Shown here: in pieces, positions 30,191-40,717 of the stretch | Position numbering within the stretch: the first letter of the stretch is position 1 | Layout: each line of letters opens with the position of its first letter | Assembly: GCA_009746045.1 (NCBI GenBank) | Contig: RPFO01002016.1 | Span: 47,501-111,500, forward strand | Source of the DNA: Mesostigma viride | Lineage: Eukaryota > Streptophyta > Mesostigmatophyceae > Mesostigmatales > Mesostigmataceae | Direction of reading: 5' to 3' | Length of the DNA stretch: 64,000 nucleotides | The notes under the pieces: generated by a model | Seen by the model: the letters and a program-made list of their open reading frames with translations, nothing else | Told to the model about the DNA's origin: nothing | Databases searched by the model: none | Made by a program: the position numbers and the translations under genes

Positions 30191-32298
30191 TTACTGCTCC
30201 AGCAGCTCGTCATGCTCGTAGTTGGAGTCACCGCCAGCCTCACCCACCCACGAGCGCAGCGCGTGGGTCTTGACCTGGGCGGACTCAGACCAGGCAATCT
30301 TGGAGCCCAGGAACTGGGACACACGGCAGTCCGCCTTGAGCAGGTCGCTGGCGACGTAGTCGGCCATGCTGCCCTCGATCACACCCTCGCCGTTCTTGCC
30401 CACCACATCCACCTCACTCTTGGAGAAGGAGGAGCGGAAGGTCTGGCCCAGCACACCGTGCACGCCCTCGGTCGCGTTCAGGGAGACCACCTTGAAGTTG
30501 AGGTAGTTCTGGCCCGGGCCGTCAGCACCCTTCCAGAACGCCGCACGCACAACCTCCACCTCCAGCTCCACCAGGTCATCGATCGAGACAAACACGCGGG
30601 TCTTGCGGCGCTGAACGGTCAGACCATGCCAGCGAATCATGGTGGACAGCTTCTGCGACTTCATCACCTTGCCATTGACGGTGATGGTGCCGTGGGCCGC
30701 GGTGAAGGGGGTGCCCTCGGGCGACTCGGCGGAGATGGTGATGTTGTAGTACGGGAAGTACATGATGGAGATGGCATCCATCCAGGTGGCCTTGCGCAGC
30801 GGGTTGCTCTTCACGCCGATCATGTGCATGTTCATGTGCAGGGTCTCGTCCGAGAACAGGCAGTAGGTCTCGCCCGCCTTGCCCATGAAGTCGTAGCGCA
30901 TGCCGTTGCCCGCCACAAAGTGGGGGTCCGAGCGGATGGATGGGATCTTGCAGAATGGGTTGATAATGTTGTCCGTGGGGAACAAGGTGTTAATGCCGAT
31001 CGCCGGGCGGCAGCAGCTGCGGTACAGCTCCTGGTAGCAGGTGGTGGGCGTCGGGGTGGACGCGGTCGGCTTGGGCAAGACTGGCTTCGTGCCGCAAGCT
31101 AGCACGCAGCAGTTGTCCACCCACTCTTTGGGCAGGGTGTCGTTGAACTTAAGGCCCGAGCTCGTCAACAGGATCTCGCAGCAAGGGACAACCATGTTCT
31201 CCTCCTTGATCTCAGCCCAGGTGAGAACCTTGCAGCACTGGTCGGGGAACTCCGAGGGACGGGCAACGCAGGTTGGGGGAGGTGGTGGTGGAGGGGATGG
31301 AGGGGGTGGCGATGGTGGGGGGGGGGGGGGCGATGGAGGAGGGGGGGGGGGGGGGGGGGGGGGGCTCTGTGCAATGTACGTGTAGATAACGCTAACATCG
31401 GCAGTTGCATTGGTCAGGAACTGCTGGATGACATTGCCCGACGCAGACGCCGCAGACGCAGCCTGGGCTGTGGTGGGGAAGAACACCTGCATAGGGCATA
31501 AGGGCACCATGAAAGCATGGTTACATAACGAACATGTCAGAAATTGGGCAATCCAGGGAGTCATCATGAATTGGATTCTTCAGCACGCAATAAAGCATGC
31601 ACTTACACGACCAGGCGCGCCCGTGGGTCCAATGAACGGAACCAGCTCCGCAGCGGAGGAGAAGGTCGCGGAATCGTTTGCAGTTTGCCTCAGGTCAGGG
31701 AAGCTGCCTCCCGATGGACCAGCGAAATCCAGCACGTTATCGTAAGGATCGGAGTTGTCAACAACGGACCGCGTGGGACGGACGCTAAACAGAGGGTTTG
31801 CGCGGCCCACAACGCCCGTCATGCTCATCAAGATCGTGGCGGCAAGGTTCAGGGTAATAACGAACGGGTTAGCCTCCTGGGACTCATACGCCGCCGTTCC
31901 CGACACAGTGCCTCCAAAGCTGACGGAAGCGCTCTGCAGAGTACCGCATCCCTGGTCAAACTGCGTCACTGACAGGGTGCGCTGCATTCGAGTATTCAAC
32001 ATCAAAACAACAATGACGAAGTAACAGACGACCGTCAAACAGGCGCATTACGAACCTTTTCAAAAAATTGTCACTGGCAAAATGATCACCGGAAACCACG
32101 CCAAACACGACGAATGCCCCCAAATATATACATGTTCAGTGCAGAGCTTCTTGTTACCTGCCAGTTGGTGGGGGTGTTCCCGGTTGTGGCGGAATCCCTG
32201 ATAGGGTTACCACTCTGTGTGCACTGAGCATTGGCATAGCTGCTAAGGACGAAAAGCGCGAGTACCGCGCAGGCGGCCTGCATAGCCATGGAGGCCAT
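30191..32298 (-). CDS. Gene A: secreted choice-of-anchor-E-like / polyproline / root-cap-like protein
   Basis: Three exons: 32298-32158, 31981-31607, 31486-30191, all joined in phase 0 by GT-AG introns (donors GTAACA and GTAAGT; acceptors TGCAG). About 603 residues. Residues 1-27 form a signal peptide ending SYANA before QCTQ. Exon 2 (TLSVTQFDQGCGTLQSASV) resembles choice-of-anchor E domains. Exon 3 has a polyproline/Ser-Pro linker, a segment with repeated Cys-Cys pairs (DQCCKV, VPCCEI, DNCCVLAC, RSCCRP), and a C-terminal domain starting SDPHFVAGNGMRYDFMGKAG that resembles plant root-cap (PF06830) and VWD domains. Probably an extracellular-matrix or wall glycoprotein with hydroxyproline. Function is inferred from architecture only. 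It is head to head with gene B. Confidence 0.85.
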
Positions 32299-32719
32299 CG
32301 TCACGGTCCTTGGTCCTCCAACCCCGCGGTTGTTGCGAAGCTCGGGATGAAAACCCCGGCGCCCGGGAGGGAAGTGTGGGCGGTTCCGCTTACGGCACTG
32401 TAGATAGCAGCTGATCCCGGGAGGGAAGTGCATGGAAACTGGCAATTACTGGAAACGCACTGGATGTCTTGATAGTTGGACGCGAGTCGCAGGCAGAGGT
32501 GAGTGAGGTCTACGATTGGCCCTTGACAGCTCAAAACTTCTAACAACCTCCTAACCGTCTGATCCGACGGCTGCGATGAATCTTCGGATCAGTCAGTTGT
32601 GTGTCTTTGACCAGCGCTTGGCGCCAGGCGCCAACCTACCACGCTCCGTCGTCCCTTGCCAAAACCCGAGTGAGGGAGCCACGACATCAGGTTATCGGAG
32701 CTCGGGGCAGAGCTCAACT
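32299..32719. promoter_or_regulatory. Shared upstream region of genes A and B
   Basis: 421 bp separate the two divergent ATGs, so both promoters and 5'UTRs must lie here or overlap the genes. Inverted CCCGGGAG/CTCCCGGG-type words and two GGCGCC-containing stretches are visible; no clear TATA box. A 5' leader (GGAGCTCGGGGCAGAGCTCA at 32697-32716) is repeated before gene C. Confidence 0.55.
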
Positions 32720-35098
32720 ATGGCGGTCTCCATGGCTGCCAAGGCCGCATTTGCGGCCATTGCAATTATTGTGCTCAGTGGATATGCCAATGCCCAATGC
32801 ACGCAGACTGGACAGCCCATTACTGATGTGGCACAAACCGGAATTGTTGCCACCAACTGGCAGGTAGGAAAGTGTCCGAGACAGGATCGGCTTAGCTTGC
32901 GGAAATCGGATATTTGTATGAGAGCAGGAAAATTTTATTTCGACCATGGGGCATTGAACCTAATTTAGCCGCTCCCTATAGCACCTTCCTCTAGTCGTCA
33001 GTTGGTTTCGCTCTCAGCGTCGAGCGCCATCTAATATTATATTGCTTCCCGTTGTGCCTATGGTGTGGGTTTTCGTCCTGCAGCGCACCCTGTCAGTCAC
33101 GCAGTTCGACTCAGGCTGCGGGACGCTCACCAGCACCACCGTTACCTTCGGAGGAACCGTGCAGGGAACGGCCGCCTATGAATCCCAGGAGGCCAACCCC
33201 TTCGTTATCACCCTGAACTTGGGAGCCCAGATCGTCATGTCAATGACTGGTCTGGTTGGGCGCTCGAACCCGCTTTTCAGCGTGAACCCAACCCGCTCTG
33301 TGGTCGACCCTTCCCAGCCGTACGATGGCGTCCTGGATTTCGACGGTGCCTCCGGTGGCACCTTCCGCGATCTGTCCAGGACTGAGAATTCCTCGGCTAC
33401 TTTCACCGCGGCTGCTGATCTGGCTCCCTTCCGTGGGCCAGCGGGCGCCCCTGACCGTGTACGTTCCTGTTCATGCCTTCACGTGTTACAAGAACTACTT
33501 GATGTTGGTAGTATAGTTGGTTACCACAAGCATCTTGCGGCACAGTTTCTGTTTTCTTGATACTTCGCACAATCATGTAGGTGAAGACTCTAGGATTGTT
33601 AAGTATCTTAGAGTTCCTTGCAACCTTGTTGGTGCTGACACACTTCCCTTGTACTGTGCCTTGTGATGTTTGCCTGCAGGTTTTCTTCCCCACAACGGCC
33701 CAGGCTGCCTCCACGGCGTCCGCGTCGGGTAACGTCATCCAGCAGTTCCTGACCAACGCGTCCGCAGATGTTGGCGTTATCTACGTGTACAACCCATTTC
33801 CTCCCCCCCCCCTCCTCCGTCGCCTCCCCCCCCCCCCTCCCCCCCCCCCCCCCCCCTCCCCCACGCCCCCACCCCCATCCCCACCACCTCCACCACCTCC
33901 ATCTCCACCACCTCCATCGCCACCACCCCCACCTCCTCCGTCCCCTCCTCCCCCATCCCCTCCCCCTCCCCCTCCTCCCTCCCCTCCCCCACCATCCCCA
34001 CCACCCCCACCACCCCCACCTTGCGTCCGGGCTCCCCAGGATTTCCCTGAGCTTTGCTGCAAGGAGTTGACCTGGGCTGAGATCAACACCCTGGGCCTGT
34101 CGGAGGAGTGCTGCGAGATCCTGCTGAGGAGCTCCAACCTCACCTTCAGCGACAACCTGCCCCAGCAGTGGGTCGACAACTGCTGCGTGCTGGCTTGCGG
34201 TACCGCCCCCGTGCTGCCCAAGAAGACGCCCACCCAGACGGTGCCACCCACCTGCTACCAGGAGCTGTACAAGAGCTGCTGCCGCCCCGCAATTGGTCTC
34301 AACACCATGTTCCCGACGGACAACATTATCAACCCATTCTGCAAGATCCCATCCATCCGCTCGGACCCCCACTTTGTGGCGGGCAATGGCATGCGCTACG
34401 ACTTCATGGGCAAGGCGGGCGAGACCTACTGCCTGTTCTCGGACGAGACCCTGCACATGAACATGCACATGATCGGCGTGAAGAGCAACCCGCTGCGCAA
34501 GGCCACCTGGATGGACGCCATCTCCATCATGTACTTCCCGTACTACAACATCACCATCTCCGCCGAGTCGCCCGAGGGCACCCCCTTCACCGCGGCCCAC
34601 GGCACCATCACTGTCAACGGGAAGACCATGAAGTCGCAGAAGCTGTCCACCATGGTCCGCTGGCACGGTCTGACTGTTCAGCGCCGCAAGACCCGCGTGT
34701 TTGTCTCGATCGAGGGGCTGGTGGAGCTGGAGGTGGAGGTTGTGCGTGCGGCGTTCTGGAAGGGTGCTGACGGCCCGGGCCAGAACTACCTCAACTTCAA
34801 GGTGGTCTCCCTGAACGCGACCGAGGGCGTGCACGGCGTGCTGGGCCAGACCTTCCGCTCCTCCTTCTCCAAGAGCGAGGTGGATGTGGTGGGTAAGAAC
34901 GGCGAGGGTGTGATCGAGGGTAGCATGGCCGACTACGTCGCCAGCGACCTGCTCAAGGCGGACTGCCGTGTGTCCCAGTTCCTGGGCTCCAAGATCGCCT
35001 GGTCTGAGGGCGCCCAGGTCAAGACCCACGCGCTGCGCTCGTGGGTGGGTGAGGCTGGCGGTGACTCCAACTACGAGCACGATGAGCTTGTTGAGTAA
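32720..35098 (+). CDS. Gene B: secreted choice-of-anchor-E-like / polyproline / root-cap-like protein
   Basis: Exons 32720-32863, 33084-33458 and 33680-35098, phase 0, about 645 residues. Signal peptide MAVSMAAKAAFAAIAIIVL...ANA. Exon 2 is exactly 375 nt, as in genes A and C (TLSVTQFDSGCGTLTSTTV). Exon 3 has VFFPTTAQAAS, about 80 residues of PPPPSPPPP linker, the Cys-pair region (LCCKEL, EECCEILL, DNCCVLAC, KSCCRP) and the SDPHFVAGNGMRYDFMGKAG domain to the C-terminus. It is intact. The last domain is almost identical to gene A even at synonymous positions, while exons 1-2 and the Cys-pair region are only about 60-75% alike, pointing to gene conversion. Confidence 0.9.
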
Positions 35099-35531
35099 AC
35101 AGTTTACGCCATGTTAGATTTGCACTTGATGGCAGATTTCTGGCTGAAGCCTCCACAAACAGGGGTCCATCTGGACACCTGGTCTCCGAGTGTCTTCATA
35201 AAATGGCATTGCATGGTTGGACTCTGTCATGGCTGGTATTGCAATGTGCATAGTAATTTTTTAAGCATGACGTTAGGTAGGCAATGTTGGACAATCTCAG
35301 CCCAAGTCTAAACTTGGTTGTATCCGAAGTGCCTTTATGAAGTGCAAGAAACTTTTTATCATCAGCAACGATCGTTGCACAAGGTTACGTGCTCCGCATA
35401 GAGCAGTCGACAAGCAGCTTGTTCACTGTTCCATATGAACCGACGTTCATTCCCTATGACGACTGGTCATAAGCCGTCGATCAGAATAAGCCGTCGAGTT
35501 GTGACAACAGATGTCACCCTGAAGGGGTTGA
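35099..35531. other. 3' flank of gene B
   Basis: Unique-looking sequence without recognised repeats or coding potential; it must contain the 3'UTR of gene B. Two copies of an 'AAGCCGTCGA' word occur near 35470-35495. It continues past the nested insertions at about 38300. Confidence 0.5.
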
Positions 35532-35697
35532 CGTATTATCATTGAAGGAGACAACAGCCACGAGGTAGCCATGGCTGATGGCGGAGCTCATAACTTTCAC
35601 GTTTGAGCACCGAATTTAGTCGTGAATATCACAATCGCTTCGTCTTTCTAAGACGCACATGCTGATATAATTTTCCGAAGCTATTACGCAATATACG

Positions 35698-37103
35698 ATG
35701 AGCAAACGCCCATCGACGCAACGCAGCCTGACGGCTGCGCTCGGCAATGAAAATACGTCTGCAGCTTCGCCATCAGGGCCGGAAGGCAGTGGTGCCACTA
35801 GTCGCGCACTGGTGGTCGCCCAGAACCCTCCCGGGCTTTCCTCGCCCTCTGCATCGCCCGACCCAAAGCGCAGTCGCCCAGGCGCACCTGGCTGGTCTGA
35901 GCGTGATTTTGACGTTGATCAGCTCTTTGCCGAATTCGACGTCAACAGGCCTGCCTTTTTCGCATTGCCATCCATCAAAATACTGAAGCTCGTGTTTTAC
36001 GGGTCCCACGCCTCATTGCTGGCCCTGTGCGAGCAATTCCATTCCAGAACCCACCTTTTCCGCAATGGAGCTGACGGCAAGTTTTCCGACCGCGTATCTG
36101 ACACCGGCCCCTTCTTCGGCCAACATGGCCGGCTGACCAGTCTCGCCCCCGCCTTCAGCTCGCAGCTCTCTTTACCCTCACTAAGCGCTCGGCCGCGGAC
36201 CTCCTGCAACCCGCCCCCATTACCGAATCCACCTTCCTCCGCCACCTCCACGACGCCCTCTCACAGCACGTGACGCCCATTGCTGCAGATGTGGCGGCAA
36301 TTGGCGGCACGCTGGCTGCTGAGCTCCCCACCATCCCCACCGCCACCGCCGCCCCCCTCGCCCCCCCCCCCCCCCCCCCCCGCCTCCACCGACTCCATCA
36401 CCGCCCAGCTCCGCGACATCGACCAGCGTCTTAAGGACAACGCCATTGCTATCGAGGTTCTGCAGAACACCGCAGGCCTCACCGCCCAGGCGGTGAAGGA
36501 CATTGCCGCCAAGCCAGCCTCGGCTGGCCTGGCCGGCGATGCTCCTCCCATCACAACCTGGGCGGACATGCTTTAAAAGCAACACACCACCTCCACCACC
36601 TCCGCCGTCGCAGCCCAGCTTCAACGGCAGACGCTTGACCTCCGCGAGGAGGCCGAGCTCGCCAAGCGCAGCCTCAACGTCATTGTCAAGAACTTCGACA
36701 TGGAGGAAGGTGAGAATTCCAAGAAGCTTGCACGTGCGTTTGAGAGAGAAATCCTTGGTCGCATGGGTCTTAATGGTGAGATCGAGCTGGTCGCCCACCG
36801 CCTTCCCCGCGCGCGGGGTAAGGCAGGGGCGCCCCCGCTCCTTCTCACCTTTAAGACCCCGGCGGACAAGATTTCTTTTCTCCGACGCCGCAAGCGGCTC
36901 GAGAAGACTCTCTTCACCATTGACGACGACTTCACCCTGGCGCAGCAACAACGGCGACGGGAGCTATGACCGACCTGCCTCCAGCTCCGGCAGACCAAGG
37001 CGGGGCAGCCGGTGTACCGGCTGGAAGGGGGCGGCCATCTACGTCGGCCACAAGCCCTGGGATGCGACCCCCGCGGCCCCCGCGACTCCAGACGCCCCAG
37101 CTT
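35698..37103 (+). pseudogene. L1-ORF1-like protein of E10, frameshifted
   Basis: Begins MSKRPSTQRSLTAALGNE. The first 192 codons are open and include SERDFDVDQLFAEFDVNR and LVFYGSHASLLALC. Frame changes follow near 36150 and in the C-run near 36365, and a nonsense codon interrupts WADML-KQH at 36573. The C-terminal 90 codons (36700-36969) are open and carry the RRM/C-terminal block (LGRMGLNGEIELVAHRL, DKISFLRRRKRLEKTL). Catalytic motifs are absent, as expected for an RNA-binding chaperone. Confidence 0.78.
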
Positions 37104-37146
37104 AGGGGAATACAGCAGTAGTAGTGTAGAATAGATAGACCGTGGC

Positions 37147-37592
37147 CATGTACATTCTGATCAGACACTCCGCAAAGGTGAAAACCTTTGCGTTCAGTGC
37201 CAGGCCACGGAAAACGCGGAAAACGCGATCTGCAAATGAATCCGACCGGAATCGAACTGGGGACCTCTCGCACCAATTTTGCTGACTATAGGACGGACGT
37301 CTCCGGTTACCATGGCATCGCCAACTTACACCTACAGTCATCCGCAAAAGTTCTCCTGTCCGGGGAGTGATGCAAGCCTTTCGGATTTGGTACTAGATAA
37401 ATCACTCGAGATCTGTGTGTAGGAGTACTACACACGTGTCTGCACGCGAGACTTGTTCAGTCTCGCACCGTGAGACGGGCTGAACACGGCTGAATCCTTC
37501 TTTTTAGTAGAAGGGGGCGTAGCCGGTACTATCGAAATCAGCCAAGCGTATATTCTGATCAGACACTCCGCAAAGGTGAAAACCATGTACAT
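37147..37592 (-). mobile_element. SINE2, long copy with repeated 3' end
   Basis: TSD CATGTACAT at 37147-37155 and 37584-37592. On the minus strand the body has a tRNA-like B box (AGTTCGATTCC), CGCGTTTTCCGCGTTTTCC, and the 3' hairpin with arms CGCAAAGGT and ACCTTTGCG before CTGATCAGA. The same hairpin/CTGATCAGA end also occurs at the other boundary (37556 side), so two units are joined over about 428 bp. Confidence 0.75.
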
Positions 37593-37662
37593 GTACATGT
37601 ACGCCTCCTACAGGCACTATACCAATTACCAGCTGAGCCACGAGCATTATTTAATCATGTCC

Positions 37663-37838
37663 ATGTGTGCCTATTAATTAATTAATTAATTAATTAATTA
37701 ATTAATTAATTAGACTCGTGCTCCCGTTGGGGAGTCACGGAGCATTAACCCCGATGGATGGATGGATGGGTGCAAACATTCCTACCGGTCTAATCTATCT
37801 ACGTTGGCTACATACTACATCTATCTATGTGTGCCTAT
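37663..37838 (-). mobile_element. LINE A 3'-end insertion A7, 152 bp
   Basis: TSD ATGTGTGCCTAT at 37663-37674 and 37827-37838. The insert is the last 152 bases of LINE A on the minus strand: long TTAA tail, CTCCCGTTGGGGAG hairpin, three GATG units and ACCGGTCTAATCTATC. Confidence 0.9.
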
Positions 37839-38299
37839 GATGTGCCACACTCCAGATGATGCCTAGTTTTATTTAATTATGCTGTGCCCATGCAGAGAGC
37901 TGCTCTCTGCTGAGATGCCACGCTCTAGTTTTTGTATAGCCATGATGATCTTCCCCCTCACAGGCATGCTCCCCCCTTACCCGGGCATAGCGTGATAGAC
38001 CATGAGGGTGCAGGTGCCCTGGTGCACCTAGAGCAGGGGTAGCTTACATTCCCACCCTTGCATGAAGTAGCCTAGAATGTATTAAAAGCCATATGCCCCT
38101 TCTCAGGGCTATGTGCTACATCTACTCCCAACAGAGTGATGTTGATAATTAATTAATTAATTAATTGAAGGAGACAACCAGCGCAGGTCAGAAATCGGGA
38201 GAATCCGGACCATGGTAGCTCGAGCCTGCCGTTATCCTGTCCGCGTGTTCGTGGCTTACGTGTAGAGCGACTAGATGATCGACCTAGACAGCGTATTAT

Positions 38300-38689
38300 G
38301 ATAGTAATGATCACGGCCGGTGCCAATAGAGGTTGCTGCTGGCTGGTCCGAGTTGGAGCTAGAAAACCCTTGCGACAAAAATGTTATCGCTGTTTCGGTA
38401 ATCGGCGACAAAGCGGAATTACGGAAGTTTGCTGGACAGTGCTTTCTTTTCCCGTTGCGTCACTGAAAAGGTAATTAAACGGTCTTGCGATGTCAAAACA
38501 GCAGCAAGTAGAAGTCGCTGTGTGGTAGTTTGATGTAACCCATATAATGGGCCTGTTCAAAGCTTTTCAAGGCTTGCCATATGGGATGAACATTGCCCAT
38601 CTGTTTCTAACGTTTTAACTCTTGTCCAAGTGATGAAGACTGGCTTGGAAACTTGGGCTCATGTCATGTTTACATTGTTATTGTGTTAC
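38300..38689. other. Intergenic sequence between E10 and E11
   Basis: No repeat or coding frame recognised. It is the original downstream flank of gene B displaced by the R-CAAGG/E10 insertions. Confidence 0.5.
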
Positions 38690-39130
38690 AATATGTGCCT
38701 ACACGAGATTCCATACACGAGATTCCATACACGAGCCACGAGCCACGAGCCACGAGGTAGCCATGGCTGACGGCGGCGCTCATAACTTTCACGTTTGAGC
38801 ACCGAATGGAGCCGTGAATATCACAATCGATGCGTCTTTCTACGACGCACATGCTGCTATAATTTTCCGAAGCCATTACGCAATATACGATGAGCAAACG
38901 CCTCTCGACGAATCGCAGTTTGGAAACTGCGATGAGCCAAGCAAATGCGCCTGCAGCTCCGCCCAGCTTCGCCTCCCGGCCTCGCAGGCCATGGTGACCC
39001 TAGCCAAGCGTTAGTGACCAGTTCACTCCTCCGCGCGGCCTCGCCATCGGCATCGGCAGAACCTAAACGCAGCTGCTCATCCTTTCCACGCGAACCGCAT
39101 TTCAAGCTAAAAACCTTCAATGTCGACGAT

Positions 39131-40248
39131 TTCTGGCATGGCGGTGCGGACACGGAGATTCGACTGGCAGTCTACATCATCTACGCAGACGACACCACCC
39201 TCTTCGAGAACACTGAGCATGTGCAGACATGGCTTTCAAGACTGCCTGGCTCTCGAGGCCCGCGCAGTGGGGCTTGAGGTCAGCAAGAAGACAGAGGCCC
39301 TGGCGGTTGGGCTCACCAACCCACCGCCGCCCCTCTTTCTCCTAGACGGCTCTCGAGTCCTGTATCGGGACCGCGTTAAGCTGCTGGGCAGCCTGCTCCC
39401 CAGCTGCGAGGTCGACTGTGGACCACCGCATCTCCCTCGCCTGGCACGCTTTACGCCAGTACCGGGCCCTGTGGCGCAAGCCCCTGGGCAAGATCGAGAA
39501 ACAGGACCTGTTCAAGGTCCTCGTCCTTCCTGTTCTCACGTATGGAGCCGAGACGTGGACCCTCACCGCCGACCTGGCCCGCAAGCTGGACGGCGCGGTC
39601 ACCAGCATGCTGCGATCCATTTACAGAGTAGGATGTGCTGCTCATGTCCGCAATGAGGACCTGTACCAGGGCATGCCCTATATCACCAGCACAATTAAGC
39701 AACGCCGCCTGCAGCTAGTAGGGCACCTAGCTCGCACCAACCAGGTAGACACCTCACGTGGCCCCCCCGCAGGAGTCCTGCGACCAGCCCAGCCTGGCCG
39801 GCACCTCCTGACGTGGGCTGGGCCCAGTGATGTTAGACGCCGCAAGCCGCCCGCACCTTCAAAGAACAGCTAGTAGAGGACATGGGGGCCTAGGCCTCTC
39901 CGTGATTTGGAAGAAGATGATGGACAAGGCCAAGTGGGCCCAGGTCATAGAGGATGTCCAACGAGCCCCCCCCAGTGGGGAAGCGCCCGCGTGTGCAATC
40001 TCGTGGGAGGCACGCCAGATAGCCCCCTAGAGCAGCGTGCGGCTGCCTAGATAGCTGTTGTATATTCTGATGTTGTATATAGTTAGAATGTTGTTAGATA
40101 GATGTAGTATGTAGCCGATGTAGATAGACTAGACAGGTAGGACTGTTTGCACCTGGATCCATCCATCCATCGGGGTTAATGCTCCGTGACTCCCCAACGG
40201 GAGCACGAGTATAATTAATTAATTAATTAATTAATTAATTAATTAATT
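39131..40248 (+). mobile_element. LINE A copy A6, 5'-truncated
   Basis: TSD AATGTCGACGAT at 39119-39130 and 40249-40260. It encodes the RT from FWHGGADTEIRL through YADD (IYADDTTLFENTE) to the C-terminal region (SVIWKKMMDKAKWAQVIED) with small indels near 39232, 39412 and 39848, then the 3'UTR, two to three CATC units, hairpin CTCCCCAACGGGAG and a long TTAA tail. The apparent fusion of an E 5' end to an RT is therefore a simple insertion. Confidence 0.9.
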
Positions 40249-40717
40249 AATGTCGACGATTACGACTGGTACAACATTGCCCCGTGCACTGCTCTGGAGT
40301 GCATTTTCTTAGGGGATTACGCCTCGATCGCTCCTTGAGCTGTGCCTCCACCTTCACAGCATCAATCGCCTTCTCGAGCCAGATGGCCGCAGGCTTCAAT
40401 GCCGAGATCTGCTGCTGACGGGCCTCCACTACAACCGGCCTGACCTTCAGCATCTGATTCTCTGCTCACTCCTCCAGAAGTCTGACGGCGAGATCTGGTC
40501 CCCCACCATCTCCGCAGCCACATTCCGTTCCATCCTCACGGAAGCCTTTCAGCAGCACGTGACCCCCCTTGCTGCCGACGTAGCAGCAATCGGCGGCACG
40601 CTGACTGCTGAACTTCCTCACATTTCCACCGCCGTCGCCTCCACCTCCACTGCCACCTCCACCTCCAGGTGCCGCCGACATCAAAGCCCAGCTCCTCGAC
40701 ATTGACCAGCGCCTTAA

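Larger units (their letters stand above)
35556..38163 (+). mobile_element. E element, full-length copy E10
   Basis: Bounded by the 15-bp TSD ATTGAAGGAGACAAC (35541-35555 and 38164-38178). It runs from AGCCACGAGGTAGCC through 5'UTR, ORF1 (35698-37103) and 3'UTR to hairpin CTCCCAACAGAG and a (TTAA)n tail. Two later insertions sit in the 3'UTR: SINE2 (37156-37583) and a LINE A end (37675-37826). With these removed the element is about 2.0 kb. No RT sequence lies within its own boundaries. Confidence 0.9.
35532..38299. repeat. R-CAAGG repeat copy split by E10
   Basis: TSD CGTATTAT at 35532-35539 and 38292-38299. The repeat is 35540-35555 plus 38179-38291, about 129 bp, starting ATTGAAGGAGACAAC. 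Its interruption by the full-length E10 shows that R-CAAGG is the older layer here. Confidence 0.75.

Noticed and set aside
30140-31102. Long antisense frames over genes A, B and C (320, 490 and 313 codons)
   Set aside because: GC-rich coding DNA leaves antisense frames open. They are rich in G/L/V/H/A without domain features and mirror the real exons.
38701-40248. Chimeric LINE: an E 5'UTR fused directly to a LINE A RT
   Set aside because: The AATGTCGACGAT duplication at both ends of 39131-40248 shows a truncated LINE A inserted in an E element. The similar case at 52058 is explained by ATCACAATCGAT.
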